From Acanthopleuribacter pedis (lineage in GTDB: Bacteria; Acidobacteriota; Holophagae; Acanthopleuribacterales; Acanthopleuribacteraceae), in contig NZ_JAFREP010000004.1 of NCBI RefSeq assembly GCF_017377855.1, positions 248,001 to 312,000 of the forward strand: a DNA stretch of 64,000 nt, written 5' to 3'. The notes under the pieces are model-generated. The model was not told where the DNA came from. It searched no databases and saw only the letters and a program-made list of their open reading frames with translations. Each line of letters starts with the position of its first letter. Within the stretch, counting starts at the first letter, position 1. Made by a program: the position numbers and the translations under genes. Positions 1 to 8,206 of this stretch are shown in pieces.

Positions 1-1715
1 AGCAACAGCAACAGGTCGACCCGCCGTCGCAGGAAATAAGCCAGCACCTGGTTGTAGCCGTGGTTCAGTGGTTCCAGGGTCCGGTCGTACAGCCCGCGCA
101 AAACGGCGTTGAGTTTGAGGTGCAGCGTCTTAAAGGTCGCCGATCCGTAGCTCAAATCTTTTTCGGACAGGGTCAAGTAGGTACAGAGCGGAATGAAAAC
201 CAGCGCGACCACGAGCGAAGCAAGCAGGGAAACGGAAATCGGAATCGACAGCCGCAGCAAAAAGAACTGGGCTTTGCCTTCTACCAGCGAGACGGGCAGG
301 AACACGATCACGGTGGTCAGGGTCGCCATCGTAATCGCCAGGGCGATTTCCCCCGCGCCGCGAATGCAGGCGTCTTTTTTGCTCGCCCCGTCGTGGTACC
401 AGCGGTGCACGTTTTCGGCGACAACCACCGAGTTATCCACCAGCAAACCGATACAAATGACCAGGCCCAGCAGGGTGAGGATGTTGAGCGTCTCGCCGAC
501 GAAAAACATCACAATCAGCGCCATCACCAGGCTGAGGGGAATCGACAAGGCGATGATCGAGGTCATGCGGAAGCGCCGCAGGAAAAAGAACAGCACCACC
601 ATCGCCAGCAAAATGCCGATGCGGCCGCTCGACACCAAACTCGAAAGTGATTCTTCGATGAGGTCGCCTTGGTTAAACAGCAGCGCCATTTCCAAGCCGG
701 ACAGGCGCGGGTCTTTTTGCATTTCTTCAAAGGTTGAAGCGATGCGTTTTGAGACATCGACGGTGTTGGCCTCGCCTTCCTTCAGCAGGACCAGGGCAAA
801 CGCCGGCTTGCTGTTCACGCGAATGCTGTAATCCCGTTCCGGTTGTTCGTATTTGATTTGGGCCACATCGGAGAGCACCAGGTTGTCGGCAATCGGCCGT
901 TGGCTGAGTTCTTCGATATCGGCGTAGCGGGCGACGGTGCGCAGCAGGAGTTTTTTGCTGCCCTCGCGCACGTGACCGCTGGCTTGGGAAAAGTTGTCCC
1001 CGCTGAGCTGTTGCGAGAGTTGGTAGATGTTGAGGCCGTGGGCCTCCAGCAAACCGCGGTCGGCTTCAATCAGGATTTCCTTTTCTTCCAAACCGTCCAT
1101 GTTGGCGGTGGCGATGCCCTCCAACCGTTTGAAGGGAAACACCACGTTTTTTTGGATCAGGTTGTAGGCGTCGCTGATGCTGGGATCCACCGCGACCCCG
1201 ATTACGGCGACGGGCACGCCGCTGGTGTCCTGTTTGCTGAGGAACACCCGCTCCACATCGTCGGGGAACTGGGCGCGTGCCCGTTCGACGCGGTCACGCA
1301 CCTCGCGGTAGGCGACGTCCATGTCGACGCCTTGTTTGAAGGTGAGGAACACGGCCGCGCCGTTGTCGTTGGAGCGGCTGCGGATTTGGTTCAACCCTTT
1401 GACGGTGCTGAGTTCGTCTTCCAGAGGAACCGTGAGTTTGTCCAACACCTCGCGCGCCGGCGCGTCCCGCCAGGGCACGTCGACCCGAATGGAATCGCCC
1501 TCAAAACCGCGCGGGATCAGTTCCAGCGGGATGCGCATCACCGCGATTAAACCCACCACCAAGGTGGTAAAAAACAGCACCAGCACGGTGACGCGACGTT
1601 CCAAGGAAAACCGCGTCAGGAAGTTGCTCATGCGTTCGCTGGTATCGCCGTCCTTTTCACCCGGTGCCGAGGGGACGGCGGGTTCTTCCGGCTGGGGTTC
1701 GTGTGTGTCGACCAT
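1..1715 (-). CDS. RND-family efflux transporter, second pump of the operon (C-terminus beyond window)
   Basis: About 571 N-terminal residues of an inner-membrane RND proton antiporter are visible; the gene leaves the window at its left edge, so the C-terminal half is missing. After a hydrophilic start of about 30 residues there is a TM1-type segment (VTVLVLFFTTLVVGLIAV), a porter domain, then TM2-TM6 including ILTLLGLVICIGLLVDNSVV, which carries the LVDNSVV motif typical of RND TM4. The ATG shares one base with the TAA stop of the upstream pump (TAATG at 1713-1717), so translation is probably coupled. Two RND subunits behind one adaptor suggests either a heteromultimeric pump (as in MdtBC) or two pumps sharing an adaptor. 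The substrate cannot be told from sequence; family membership is secure. Confidence 0.9.
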   Translation of the reverse strand, partial: MVDTHEPQPEEPAVPSAPGEKDGDTSERMSNFLTRFSLERRVTVLVLFFTTLVVGLIAVMRIPLELIPRGFEGDSIRVDVPWRDAPAREVLDKLTVPLEDELSTVKGLNQIRSRSNDNGAAVFLTFKQGVDMDVAYREVRDRVERARAQFPDDVERVFLSKQDTSGVPVAVIGVAVDPSISDAYNLIQKNVVFPFKRLEGIATANMDGLEEKEILIEADRGLLEAHGLNIYQLSQQLSGDNFSQASGHVREGSKKLLLRTVARYADIEELSQRPIADNLVLSDVAQIKYEQPERDYSIRVNSKPAFALVLLKEGEANTVDVSKRIASTFEEMQKDPRLSGLEMALLFNQGDLIEESLSSLVSSGRIGILLAMVVLFFFLRRFRMTSIIALSIPLSLVMALIVMFFVGETLNILTLLGLVICIGLLVDNSVVVAENVHRWYHDGASKKDACIRGAGEIALAITMATLTTVIVFLPVSLVEGKAQFFLLRLSIPISVSLLASLVVALVFIPLCTYLTLSEKDLSYGSATFKTLHLKLNAVLRGLYDRTLEPLNHGYNQVLAYFLRRRVDLLLL

Positions 1716-4700
1716 TAGGTGCCCTCCGCGGCCTCGGCTATCGGACGGGATTTGCGGCCGATGAGCCGGGCGATTGCGCTGTCGACCATTGCGTAAACGG
1801 CCGGAACAAAAATCAAGGTTAAGAAAGTGGAACTCATCAGACCGGCGATGACGGCGACGGCCATCGGGGTGCGTATTTCGGCGCCGTCACCCTGGCCCAA
1901 GGCCATGGGCAACAAACCGAGCACGGTGGTGGCGGTGGTCATCAGGATCGGCCGCAGGCGTACCTGGCCGGCTTGCACGATGGCCTCGGTTCGTTCCAGG
2001 CCTTTGGCTTTGAGCGTATTTATATAATCGACCAGGACGATGGCGTTGTTGACCACAATCCCGGCCAACATGATCATGCCCAGGAACACCACCACGGACA
2101 GGCTGATTCCCAACACCTTGAGCGCGATCACCGTGCCCAAAAACGCGAGCGGGATGGTGAACATAATCACCAGCGGATGCACCAGCGATTCGAACTGCGA
2201 CGCCATGATCACGTACACCAAAAAGATGCTCAGGAACAAGGCGGTGTACAGGCTGGCCGCGCTGCGCTCCATTTCCTCGTTTTGGCCGGTGATGTAAAAG
2301 GTCATCCCCTCGGGCAGGTTGATCTGCTCGGCGACGGCCACTTCAATCGCGGCCACCGCGTCACTCAGCGAGCCGCCGCGAATGTTGGCACTGATCACCG
2401 CGGCGCGGCTGCCGTCGATGCGGCGCACCTCGCTCGGTCCCTCGTCGAGGTAGAGTTCCGCGACGGATTCCAGCGGGATCGGGTTCTCGCCTTGCGGGTT
2501 AATCGTCAGCATGGCCACGTCTTCCACGCCTTTGCGGTCCTGTTCTTCCAACTGAACCAAAATCGGGATGCGGCGGTCCTGGAGGTTGTACTTGGTCGCC
2601 TCCTCGCCTTTAACTTTGTTTTTGACGAGGTCGGCGACTTGGCGCAGGTTGAGGCCGTAGCGCTGAATTTTTTCGCGGTCGAAGCGAATCTGAATTTCGG
2701 GGGCGCCCGCTTTCAGCGTCGACTCAACGTCGCTGAGGTTGGGGATGGCCGCAAAAATGCGGCGCGCCTGGTCGCTGACCTGTTTGAGTTCCTTGAGGTC
2801 GGTGCCGTGGAATTCCACCTCAATCGGGGTGGCGGCGCTAAACAGCACCGGCCGCACCACGCGGATGCCGACATCGGGGAGTTTTTCGAAGCGCGCACGC
2901 AGGCGGCTGATGACTTCTTCTTCCAACAGGGCCGGTTGTTCCGAGGCTTGCAGCAGCACCTTGAACTTGGCCGAGTGCTCTCCTTCGTCCGAGCGTTTGG
3001 TGTTGGTGACATCGTAGCCGAAGGTCACCAGCAACTCTTCAATGTGCTCGCGCTCGGCCAGAATCGCTTTTTCAATCGGGGAAAACACCGCGGCGGTTTG
3101 CTCAATCGGGGTGCCGACGGGCAGGCTGGCTTCGATGGTGAATTCGCCCTGGTGAACCTCGGGCAAGAGTTCACTTTCCAGGTCTTGCGCCATGTGCCAG
3201 GTCCAGGCCAGGCAGCCAACCAGGAGGAGGGCGACCACCACGCTGTTGGCCAGCGCCCAGCGAATGATCGGCGGGTAGATGCGGCCCGCCCAATAGAGCA
3301 ACCCGTCCATAATGCGCAGCGGTAACCAGAAAATCACCCCGAACAGCAAGCCGAGGACCGGGACCAGCACGCGACGAACGATCAGTACCAGGTAATACAT
3401 AAGGAAGAAGAAGAGGTTAAAGAGCCCTTCGAAAATCAGGGTCACCAGGAAACGCAGCGGGATGAACAGGGTTAGGATCCCCAGCAAGCGCATGCCGGTG
3501 CTTGCCTCGCGGAACATGTTTTGTAGGTCGCGAATCGATTGAAAACGCCACATGGGTTTGCCGCCGCTGTCTGCCAACAGGTTGTCGAAACCTTGACGGC
3601 TGGCGAGCATAGGGATGAGGAATAGGGCGACGACCAGTGACGCTGTCAGCGAGTTGACCACGGCCAAACCCAGGTCACCAAACACCTGACCGGCAATGCC
3701 CTCGACAAACACCATCGGGAAAAAGACGGCGATGGAGGTCAGGGTCGAGGCGAACACCGCGCCGCGCACTTCCTTGGTGCCGCGAATGGCGGCCTCGAAC
3801 ACGGAATCGCCTTCCTCCAAACAGCGGTAAATCGATTCCAGCACAACAATCGAGCTGTCGACCAACATTCCGATGCCCAGCGCCAAACCGCCGAGTGACA
3901 TGATGTTGAGCGAAACCCCCATCAGGTGCAAGGGTGCGAAGGTCATCAAAATCGACACCGGGATGCTTACGCCGATAATCACGGTGGATTTGAAGTTGCG
4001 CAGGAACAAAAACAGGATGAGGACCGCCAGCAGGCCGCCCTGCACGGCGGTGTTGCGAACCTCGTTAATGGAACTCTCAATAAATAAGGAGCGGTCGGCA
4101 ACGACTTTGAGTTCGACACCCTCTTGGGTGTACAGCCGTTGTGCCAAATCCTGCTTCAAACGGAAGGCACTGACCCCGGCGTCCCGTGCCGGGCGGCCGT
4201 GGCGGCGGCGGCCGCCCGCTTCATCCGTTTTGGCTTTCTCTTCCTCAGCCGCTTTCTCGGCTTCGGTTTGGAAGGTGCCCACCTCTTTTTTGATCAACTT
4301 GGCCAGCGACACGATGTTGGCGTCGGCCTCTTTGTAAATCTCGATGATGACCGAATCGCCGCCGTTGGCGCGGGTCATGATTTCCCGTTCTTTGTGGGAA
4401 GCTTTGACCGTGGCGATGTCTTTGACGCGCACCAGCCGGTCGCCGTCCTTGGCCACGATGGTTTCGCGCATTTGCTCGATGGACACGAATTCGTTGAGCG
4501 TGCGCACCATGTATTCGGTACGACCTTCTTTGATGGTACCGCCCGCGACGTTGATGTTTTCCTTCTCCAGCCGCGTGATCACGTCCTGAATCGAGAGGTT
4601 GACGCGGCGCAGGGCTTCCTCGTTGAGCGCAACGTGGATCTCTTCTTCCAAACCGCCGCGCACGCGCACCGCGGCCACGCCTTGCACCTTCTCAAGGGAG

Positions 4701-5212
4701 CGTTTCACCTGGAGTTCGGCCAAACGCCTGAGGCGGCGCAGGCCTTGCTCCTCACGGGTGTCATCGCCATGCGCGGCCAAGCTCAGTTCCATGATCGGGT
4801 CGAGCGAGGGGTCGAAATGCAGGATCAGCGGGCGTTCCGCGTCCTCAGGCAAAAAGACCAGGTCCAGCTTTTCCAAAACGTTTTGGGTGGCTTCCGACAT
4901 GTCGGTGCCCCAGACGAATTCGAGGACCACATCGCTCACGCCGGAGCGGCTGATACTGGAAATTTTGTTGAGGCCGCCAAGCACGCTCAGGGCTTCTTCA
5001 ATGGGTCGGCTGATGTCGTTTTCAACTTCTTCCGGCGCGGCCCCGGTGAATTCGGTGCGCACCGTGAGGGTCGGGTAACTCAGCTCGGGCATCAGGGTCA
5101 GCGGCAAACGCGCGATGGAGAAGTAACCAAACACGGTGGCGGCGACAAACAGCATGGTGACGGCGACGGGGCGGGTGGTGGTCAGGAGGGAGAGGGCGTC
5201 GTGTTTTTTCAT
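1715..5212 (-). CDS. RND efflux transporter with an enlarged central membrane linker
   Basis: A complete RND pump of 1165 residues, longer than the usual 1020-1050. TM1 lies at about residues 16-36, the first porter domain at 40-385, TM2-TM6 at 390-535 with the TM4 motif GIGMLVDSSIVVLES near 447-460, the second porter domain at about 680-1000, and TM8-TM12 at the end. Two oddities account for the extra length. One is a charged, low-complexity insertion at about 314-348 (runs of EEEK and GRRRHGR) in the first porter domain. The other is about 110 residues between TM6 and TM7 (541-650) containing several additional hydrophobic stretches. It is the middle gene of the operon: 32 bp after the adaptor stop and overlapping the next pump by one base. 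Drug, lipid or metal export is inferred from family only. Confidence 0.92.
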   Translation of the reverse strand: MKKHDALSLLTTTRPVAVTMLFVAATVFGYFSIARLPLTLMPELSYPTLTVRTEFTGAAPEEVENDISRPIEEALSVLGGLNKISSISRSGVSDVVLEFVWGTDMSEATQNVLEKLDLVFLPEDAERPLILHFDPSLDPIMELSLAAHGDDTREEQGLRRLRRLAELQVKRSLEKVQGVAAVRVRGGLEEEIHVALNEEALRRVNLSIQDVITRLEKENINVAGGTIKEGRTEYMVRTLNEFVSIEQMRETIVAKDGDRLVRVKDIATVKASHKEREIMTRANGGDSVIIEIYKEADANIVSLAKLIKKEVGTFQTEAEKAAEEEKAKTDEAGGRRRHGRPARDAGVSAFRLKQDLAQRLYTQEGVELKVVADRSLFIESSINEVRNTAVQGGLLAVLILFLFLRNFKSTVIIGVSIPVSILMTFAPLHLMGVSLNIMSLGGLALGIGMLVDSSIVVLESIYRCLEEGDSVFEAAIRGTKEVRGAVFASTLTSIAVFFPMVFVEGIAGQVFGDLGLAVVNSLTASLVVALFLIPMLASRQGFDNLLADSGGKPMWRFQSIRDLQNMFREASTGMRLLGILTLFIPLRFLVTLIFEGLFNLFFFLMYYLVLIVRRVLVPVLGLLFGVIFWLPLRIMDGLLYWAGRIYPPIIRWALANSVVVALLLVGCLAWTWHMAQDLESELLPEVHQGEFTIEASLPVGTPIEQTAAVFSPIEKAILAEREHIEELLVTFGYDVTNTKRSDEGEHSAKFKVLLQASEQPALLEEEVISRLRARFEKLPDVGIRVVRPVLFSAATPIEVEFHGTDLKELKQVSDQARRIFAAIPNLSDVESTLKAGAPEIQIRFDREKIQRYGLNLRQVADLVKNKVKGEEATKYNLQDRRIPILVQLEEQDRKGVEDVAMLTINPQGENPIPLESVAELYLDEGPSEVRRIDGSRAAVISANIRGGSLSDAVAAIEVAVAEQINLPEGMTFYITGQNEEMERSAASLYTALFLSIFLVYVIMASQFESLVHPLVIMFTIPLAFLGTVIALKVLGISLSVVVFLGMIMLAGIVVNNAIVLVDYINTLKAKGLERTEAIVQAGQVRLRPILMTTATTVLGLLPMALGQGDGAEIRTPMAVAVIAGLMSSTFLTLIFVPAVYAMVDSAIARLIGRKSRPIAEAAEGT

Positions 5213-5244
5213 GAGGTGCTCGCTTGGTGGGAGTCGGCGCGGCT

Positions 5245-6351
5245 CTATTCGGCGGCGGGCGCTTCGTCCGCTTCGCTTTCGACAATGTTTACAAGGGCCT
5301 TATTTTTCAAGCCGGCCTGGCCGGCAACAACCACGCGGTCACCGACCTGAATGCCGGCGGCGGGTTGCACGTAATCGCGGTTCTTCAGCAGCGGGGTCAG
5401 TTCAACCCGCTGCACCCGGCTGTCGTCGCCCAGGCGGTAGACGTAGGTTTGGTCGTTGTCGTAAACCAAGGCTTTTTTGGGGACCAGCACCGCTGATTCG
5501 GCGACGTCCAACACCAGGTTGACGTTGACGTACATGCCTTTGCGCAGCGGACCGATGTCGGTCATGCCGACGGTGACTTTCACCGTGCCGGTTTTGTCGT
5601 CGACGGCGGGGGCGATGCGGCGGATGCGGCCGCTAAAAGCTTGTTCGCCGAAAACCGGCGAATCGATGCGGCACATCAAACCCACTTTTAATTGGGGCAG
5701 GTATTTTTCGGGAACGTAGATGCGCGCCACAATGGAATCGAAGTTGACGATTTGGAACAGCTCTTTGCCGACCGAAATCTCGTCACCGAGGTTGACCGCG
5801 CGCATGGTGATGGTGCCGGTGATCGGCGCTTTGATTTCGGTGTATTCCAACTGGAGCAGGGCCTCATCGAGGCTGATCTGTTGTTGTTCCACCTCGGTTT
5901 TGGCGTCGTTGTAGCTCTGCTCGGTGGTCATTTTGCGGTTAAACAGGTTTTCCTGGCGTTTCAATTCGCGTTGCGCTTTGGCCAGGGCTGCTTTGCTTTT
6001 TTCCACTTGGAGCTTTTGGCTACGGTTGTCGAGGCGGGCCAGGATTTGGCCGACTTCGACGCGATCACCTTCTTCAACCTTCAATGCAACCAATTCGTTG
6101 CCTGCTTTGGCGAGGACTTTGACGTCTTCCTCGGCGATCAGGGTGGCGGTCATTTTCAGGATCGATTCAATTTCGCCGGTGCGAATGGTGGCGACTTCAA
6201 CGGGGACCGCTTCTTCCACGGCTTCTGCTTTCTCTTCTTTGACGTCGTCTTTTTTGTTGCCGAAGCGAGCCTCGCAGGCGACCAGGGTAAGCAGCAGGCA
6301 GAGCAGACAAGCCGGAATGCTGAAATGAAAGGGGGTTTTTTCAGTTTTCAT
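5245..6351 (-). CDS. RND efflux periplasmic adaptor (HlyD/MFP family), lipoprotein
   Basis: Membrane-fusion adaptor of 368 residues linking the inner-membrane RND pump to an outer-membrane channel. The preferred start is ATG at 6351 (MKTEKTPF...), because it gives a short basic n-region, a hydrophobic core and a lipobox LVAC with Cys26. An in-frame ATG at 6375 adds 8 residues and neither start has a strong ribosome site. Behind the lipobox come an acidic/lysine-rich linker, a lipoyl-like half motif (VKVLAKAGNELVALKVEEGD), an alpha-hairpin of about 70 residues rich in Lys, Gln and Glu, the second lipoyl half (IKAPITGTI) and beta-barrel and membrane-proximal domains. It is the first gene of the three-gene efflux operon. 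No outer-membrane factor gene is in view. Confidence 0.92.
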   Translation of the reverse strand: MKTEKTPFHFSIPACLLCLLLTLVACEARFGNKKDDVKEEKAEAVEEAVPVEVATIRTGEIESILKMTATLIAEEDVKVLAKAGNELVALKVEEGDRVEVGQILARLDNRSQKLQVEKSKAALAKAQRELKRQENLFNRKMTTEQSYNDAKTEVEQQQISLDEALLQLEYTEIKAPITGTITMRAVNLGDEISVGKELFQIVNFDSIVARIYVPEKYLPQLKVGLMCRIDSPVFGEQAFSGRIRRIAPAVDDKTGTVKVTVGMTDIGPLRKGMYVNVNLVLDVAESAVLVPKKALVYDNDQTYVYRLGDDSRVQRVELTPLLKNRDYVQPAAGIQVGDRVVVAGQAGLKNKALVNIVESEADEAPAAE

Positions 6352-6865
6352 GTTGACCATCCAAGAAAAATTCATGGGGAAATGGGGGGAATCAAACAGG
6401 CACCAAGGTTGTTGCAGGCGCGGGGATGCCGGAATCGGGGCCGCTGACGGGGCGATGGCTGGGAAAAAGGCAAGCGTGGTGCGGCATTATCATAACCCGG
6501 TTGGCGCAAGCCCAGAGAATGAGAACAAGGTGAAGGGGCTTCTTTTCATCTAGGAACCATTGGAACGGTGGGTGGCAGGGGAAGGTTTACCGCTGAGGTG
6601 AACAGGTACGCTAACGGGCATGGTAAGGCCTGTCCCAGCATTCGCCGGCGCAACACCTTTTGGATGCAAAAAATTAACCCATGGTCTCGGCCGTGGCCGG
6701 GGGCTGTTTCGGTGGGCCATCGGCCACGGCAGTTGGTCCTGTTATTCGGGAATCTCAGCTATTTGAGGCTGGGTTTTTGTGCTCGAGAGGTAACGAGGAG
6801 CCGGCGCGACAAACGCTGGTTGCGCTAACCTTGCGTCAGTCGCATCGGGAAAAGGGTTCAGGTGG
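6352..6865. other. Intergenic region with one 10-bp inverted repeat
   Basis: About 500 bp between the efflux operon and the Imm51-like gene. No open frame here has a convincing composition or ribosome site. A perfect 10-bp inverted repeat (GCCGTGGCCG at 6690-6699 and its complement at 6721-6730) could form a hairpin with a 21-nt loop, but no U-tract follows on either strand. The efflux promoter should lie at the left side of this stretch; no convincing -35/-10 pair was found. Confidence 0.5.
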
Positions 6866-7234
6866 CTAATCCCATTCGATTTCACTTTGATGCGCACGAA
6901 TGAACGTCATTAGCCGTGTTTCATTTGTGAGCATGTCCCGCAAATACGCTTCGAAGCGTTTCATCTTTTCCAGGTTCTCCGGCGAGAAGGATGTGTAGCC
7001 GGAGTACATCCCAGCTTCGGGGTCCGATTCGATTTCGCTCATGAGCTGGGCGTCTTGCTTTCCAATGTAGCAGCGGATTAATGCGTCCCAGTTGTACCCG
7101 TTCATGTAGGCTTCTTCAAACTTTGCGTTGATGCGCTCCCCCAGCGCAAAGAGGTCGTCATTTTCGCAATACAAACAGACCGAAATACAATCGTTTTCGG
7201 GCATTTCGATAAGGGCAACACGCTCGTCGTACAT
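6866..7234 (-). CDS. Imm51-like immunity protein (orphan)
   Basis: A 122-residue acidic, cytoplasmic-looking protein without signal peptide. The central part (FEEAYMNGYNWDALIRCYI, then DPEAGMYSGY and a C-terminal helix) resembles, from memory, the Imm51 family of polymorphic-toxin immunity proteins, which neutralise a cognate secreted toxin domain. The start is well supported: TTTTAGGAG lies about 6 nt before the ATG at 7234. No toxin gene is adjacent on the same strand; a palindromic repeat pair lies upstream and the nearest toxin gene, the Rhs gene at 12476, is opposite and about 5 kb away. It is therefore best read as an orphan immunity gene left from an earlier toxin cassette or protecting against toxins of sister strains. 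Family assignment is moderately sure. Confidence 0.6.
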   Translation of the reverse strand: MYDERVALIEMPENDCISVCLYCENDDLFALGERINAKFEEAYMNGYNWDALIRCYIGKQDAQLMSEIESDPEAGMYSGYTSFSPENLEKMKRFEAYLRDMLTNETRLMTFIRAHQSEIEWD

Positions 7235-7320
7235 TCCGTTCTCCTAAAAGAGGTGGTCGAAAATCTGTATGGTGATGGTTTCTCGCTCAGAGGGAACTCT
7301 GAAGACACACTCGGAACTTG

Positions 7321-7485
7321 AACCTAAGAAGCGCGATAACTCGCGGCGATTTTGGCTAAACCTCTGGGCTGCAACGGTCTGTGAAAATGCTCACCGCACC
7401 CAATGGGTGCGCTTCCGCTTTTCCCAAACCATTTCGCTCCAGATCTTTAGCCAAAATCCCTCGCTCTTATCGCGCTTCTTAGGTT
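7321..7485. repeat. Palindromic repeat element A, copy 1
   Basis: A 165-bp element bounded by inverted repeats. AACCTAAGAAGCGCGATAA opens it and the exact complement closes it. After a short mismatch block the repeat extends inward through GATTTTGGCTAAA, for about 40 bp of imperfect terminal inversion. A second small palindrome (CGCACCCAATGGGTGCG) sits in the middle. No transposase is encoded, so this is a MITE-like or large REP/BIME-type element. It lies about 85 bp upstream of the Imm51-like gene. Confidence 0.85.
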
Positions 7486-7538
7486 GAATTCCGCCATCTG
7501 GTTGGTACTTCAGCAAGCGGCACCCCTCATGTGCCGAA

Positions 7539-7716
7539 AACCTAAGAAGCGCGATAAGTCGCGGTGATTTTAGCCAAACCTCTGGGCTACAACGGCCTGT
7601 AAAAATGCTCACCGCACCCACCGGGTGCGGTCGGGCGCGACCCCGGTCCGCTTTTTCCAAACCATTTCGCTCCAGATCTTTAGCCAAAATCCCTCGCTCT
7701 TATCCCGCCTCTTAGG
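7539..7716. repeat. Palindromic repeat element A, copy 2
   Basis: Second copy in the same orientation, 53 bp after the first and about 178 bp long. Most positions are identical by eye, including the inner block ACCATTTCGCTCCAGATC. It differs mainly by about 14 extra bases in the central hairpin (GC-rich, around 7625-7650) and by changes in the right terminal repeat (TTATCCCGCCTCTTAGG instead of TTATCGCGCTTCTTAGG), so its ends pair less well. The divergence suggests independent insertion or an old duplication. Confidence 0.82.
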
Positions 7717-8206
7717 GAAAAACGGGCTACAGGTCTTGATGCTATTCAGTATTGACGATTACTTGCTGGACCATCTCTGTTTTTACACCAAAATGTTCAT
7801 GTTTGTTCACCGGTTTTTCGACTGAATTGCGCTTTGATTTGGGAGCACACTTTTGAAACCATCTTAATGCGCGAGCAAGCAAGCCTTGCCGCCCAGAACG
7901 ATGATGAACCCGGCCTCCGTCCTTGTCGGAAACTGACTGACACCAAGCCTTTGTCCTTTCGCATTCCCACCATTTGTGGGAGTTTGTCCTTCAGCACGTT
8001 GACCAGGCACCTTGCTTGAGTTGACTCCAGAAATCTGGATGTCCTCGCATTTTTTTTACCCGCTGGTTTGTATGAAACCAGGAAGGGTCGTCCTGCAAAA
8101 AAAACACACTGTACTTGATCTGCATCTAAAAAGGTTGAGCGGCTGTTTTTTTACTGTCCTTGTTTCTTTAGTTTTATAAAAATCACACGCCCTTTTAGGA
8201 GCATCT
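7717..8206. other. Upstream region of the secreted Rhs operon
   Basis: About 490 bp without a credible gene; short open frames on both strands at 7800-8020 have no good ribosome sites. A small inverted repeat (CTGGTTT...AAACCAG, 8063-8081) follows a run of eight T, which is the wrong order for a plus-strand terminator. The promoter of the following operon must lie here. The part nearest the gene is AT-rich (8130-8190), but no clear -35/-10 pair was found. Confidence 0.4.

Noticed and set aside
1973..3325. A 450-codon open frame on the plus strand opposite the RND pump
   Set aside because: It mirrors the RND coding frame on the other strand; the translation is rich in His, Gln and Asp with no family pattern. 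GC-rich codon use often keeps antisense frames open.
4124..5350. A 408-codon plus-strand frame spanning the RND start and the adaptor end
   Set aside because: Antisense to two genes with clear family motifs; no ribosome site or recognisable domain.
7321..7716. Tandem direct repeats as a CRISPR array
   Set aside because: Only two units of about 170 bp, each internally palindromic; no short regular repeats with unique spacers and no cas genes.
8063..8081. Inverted repeat as a terminator
   Set aside because: The T-run lies before the hairpin on the plus strand and would be an A-run after it on the minus strand.
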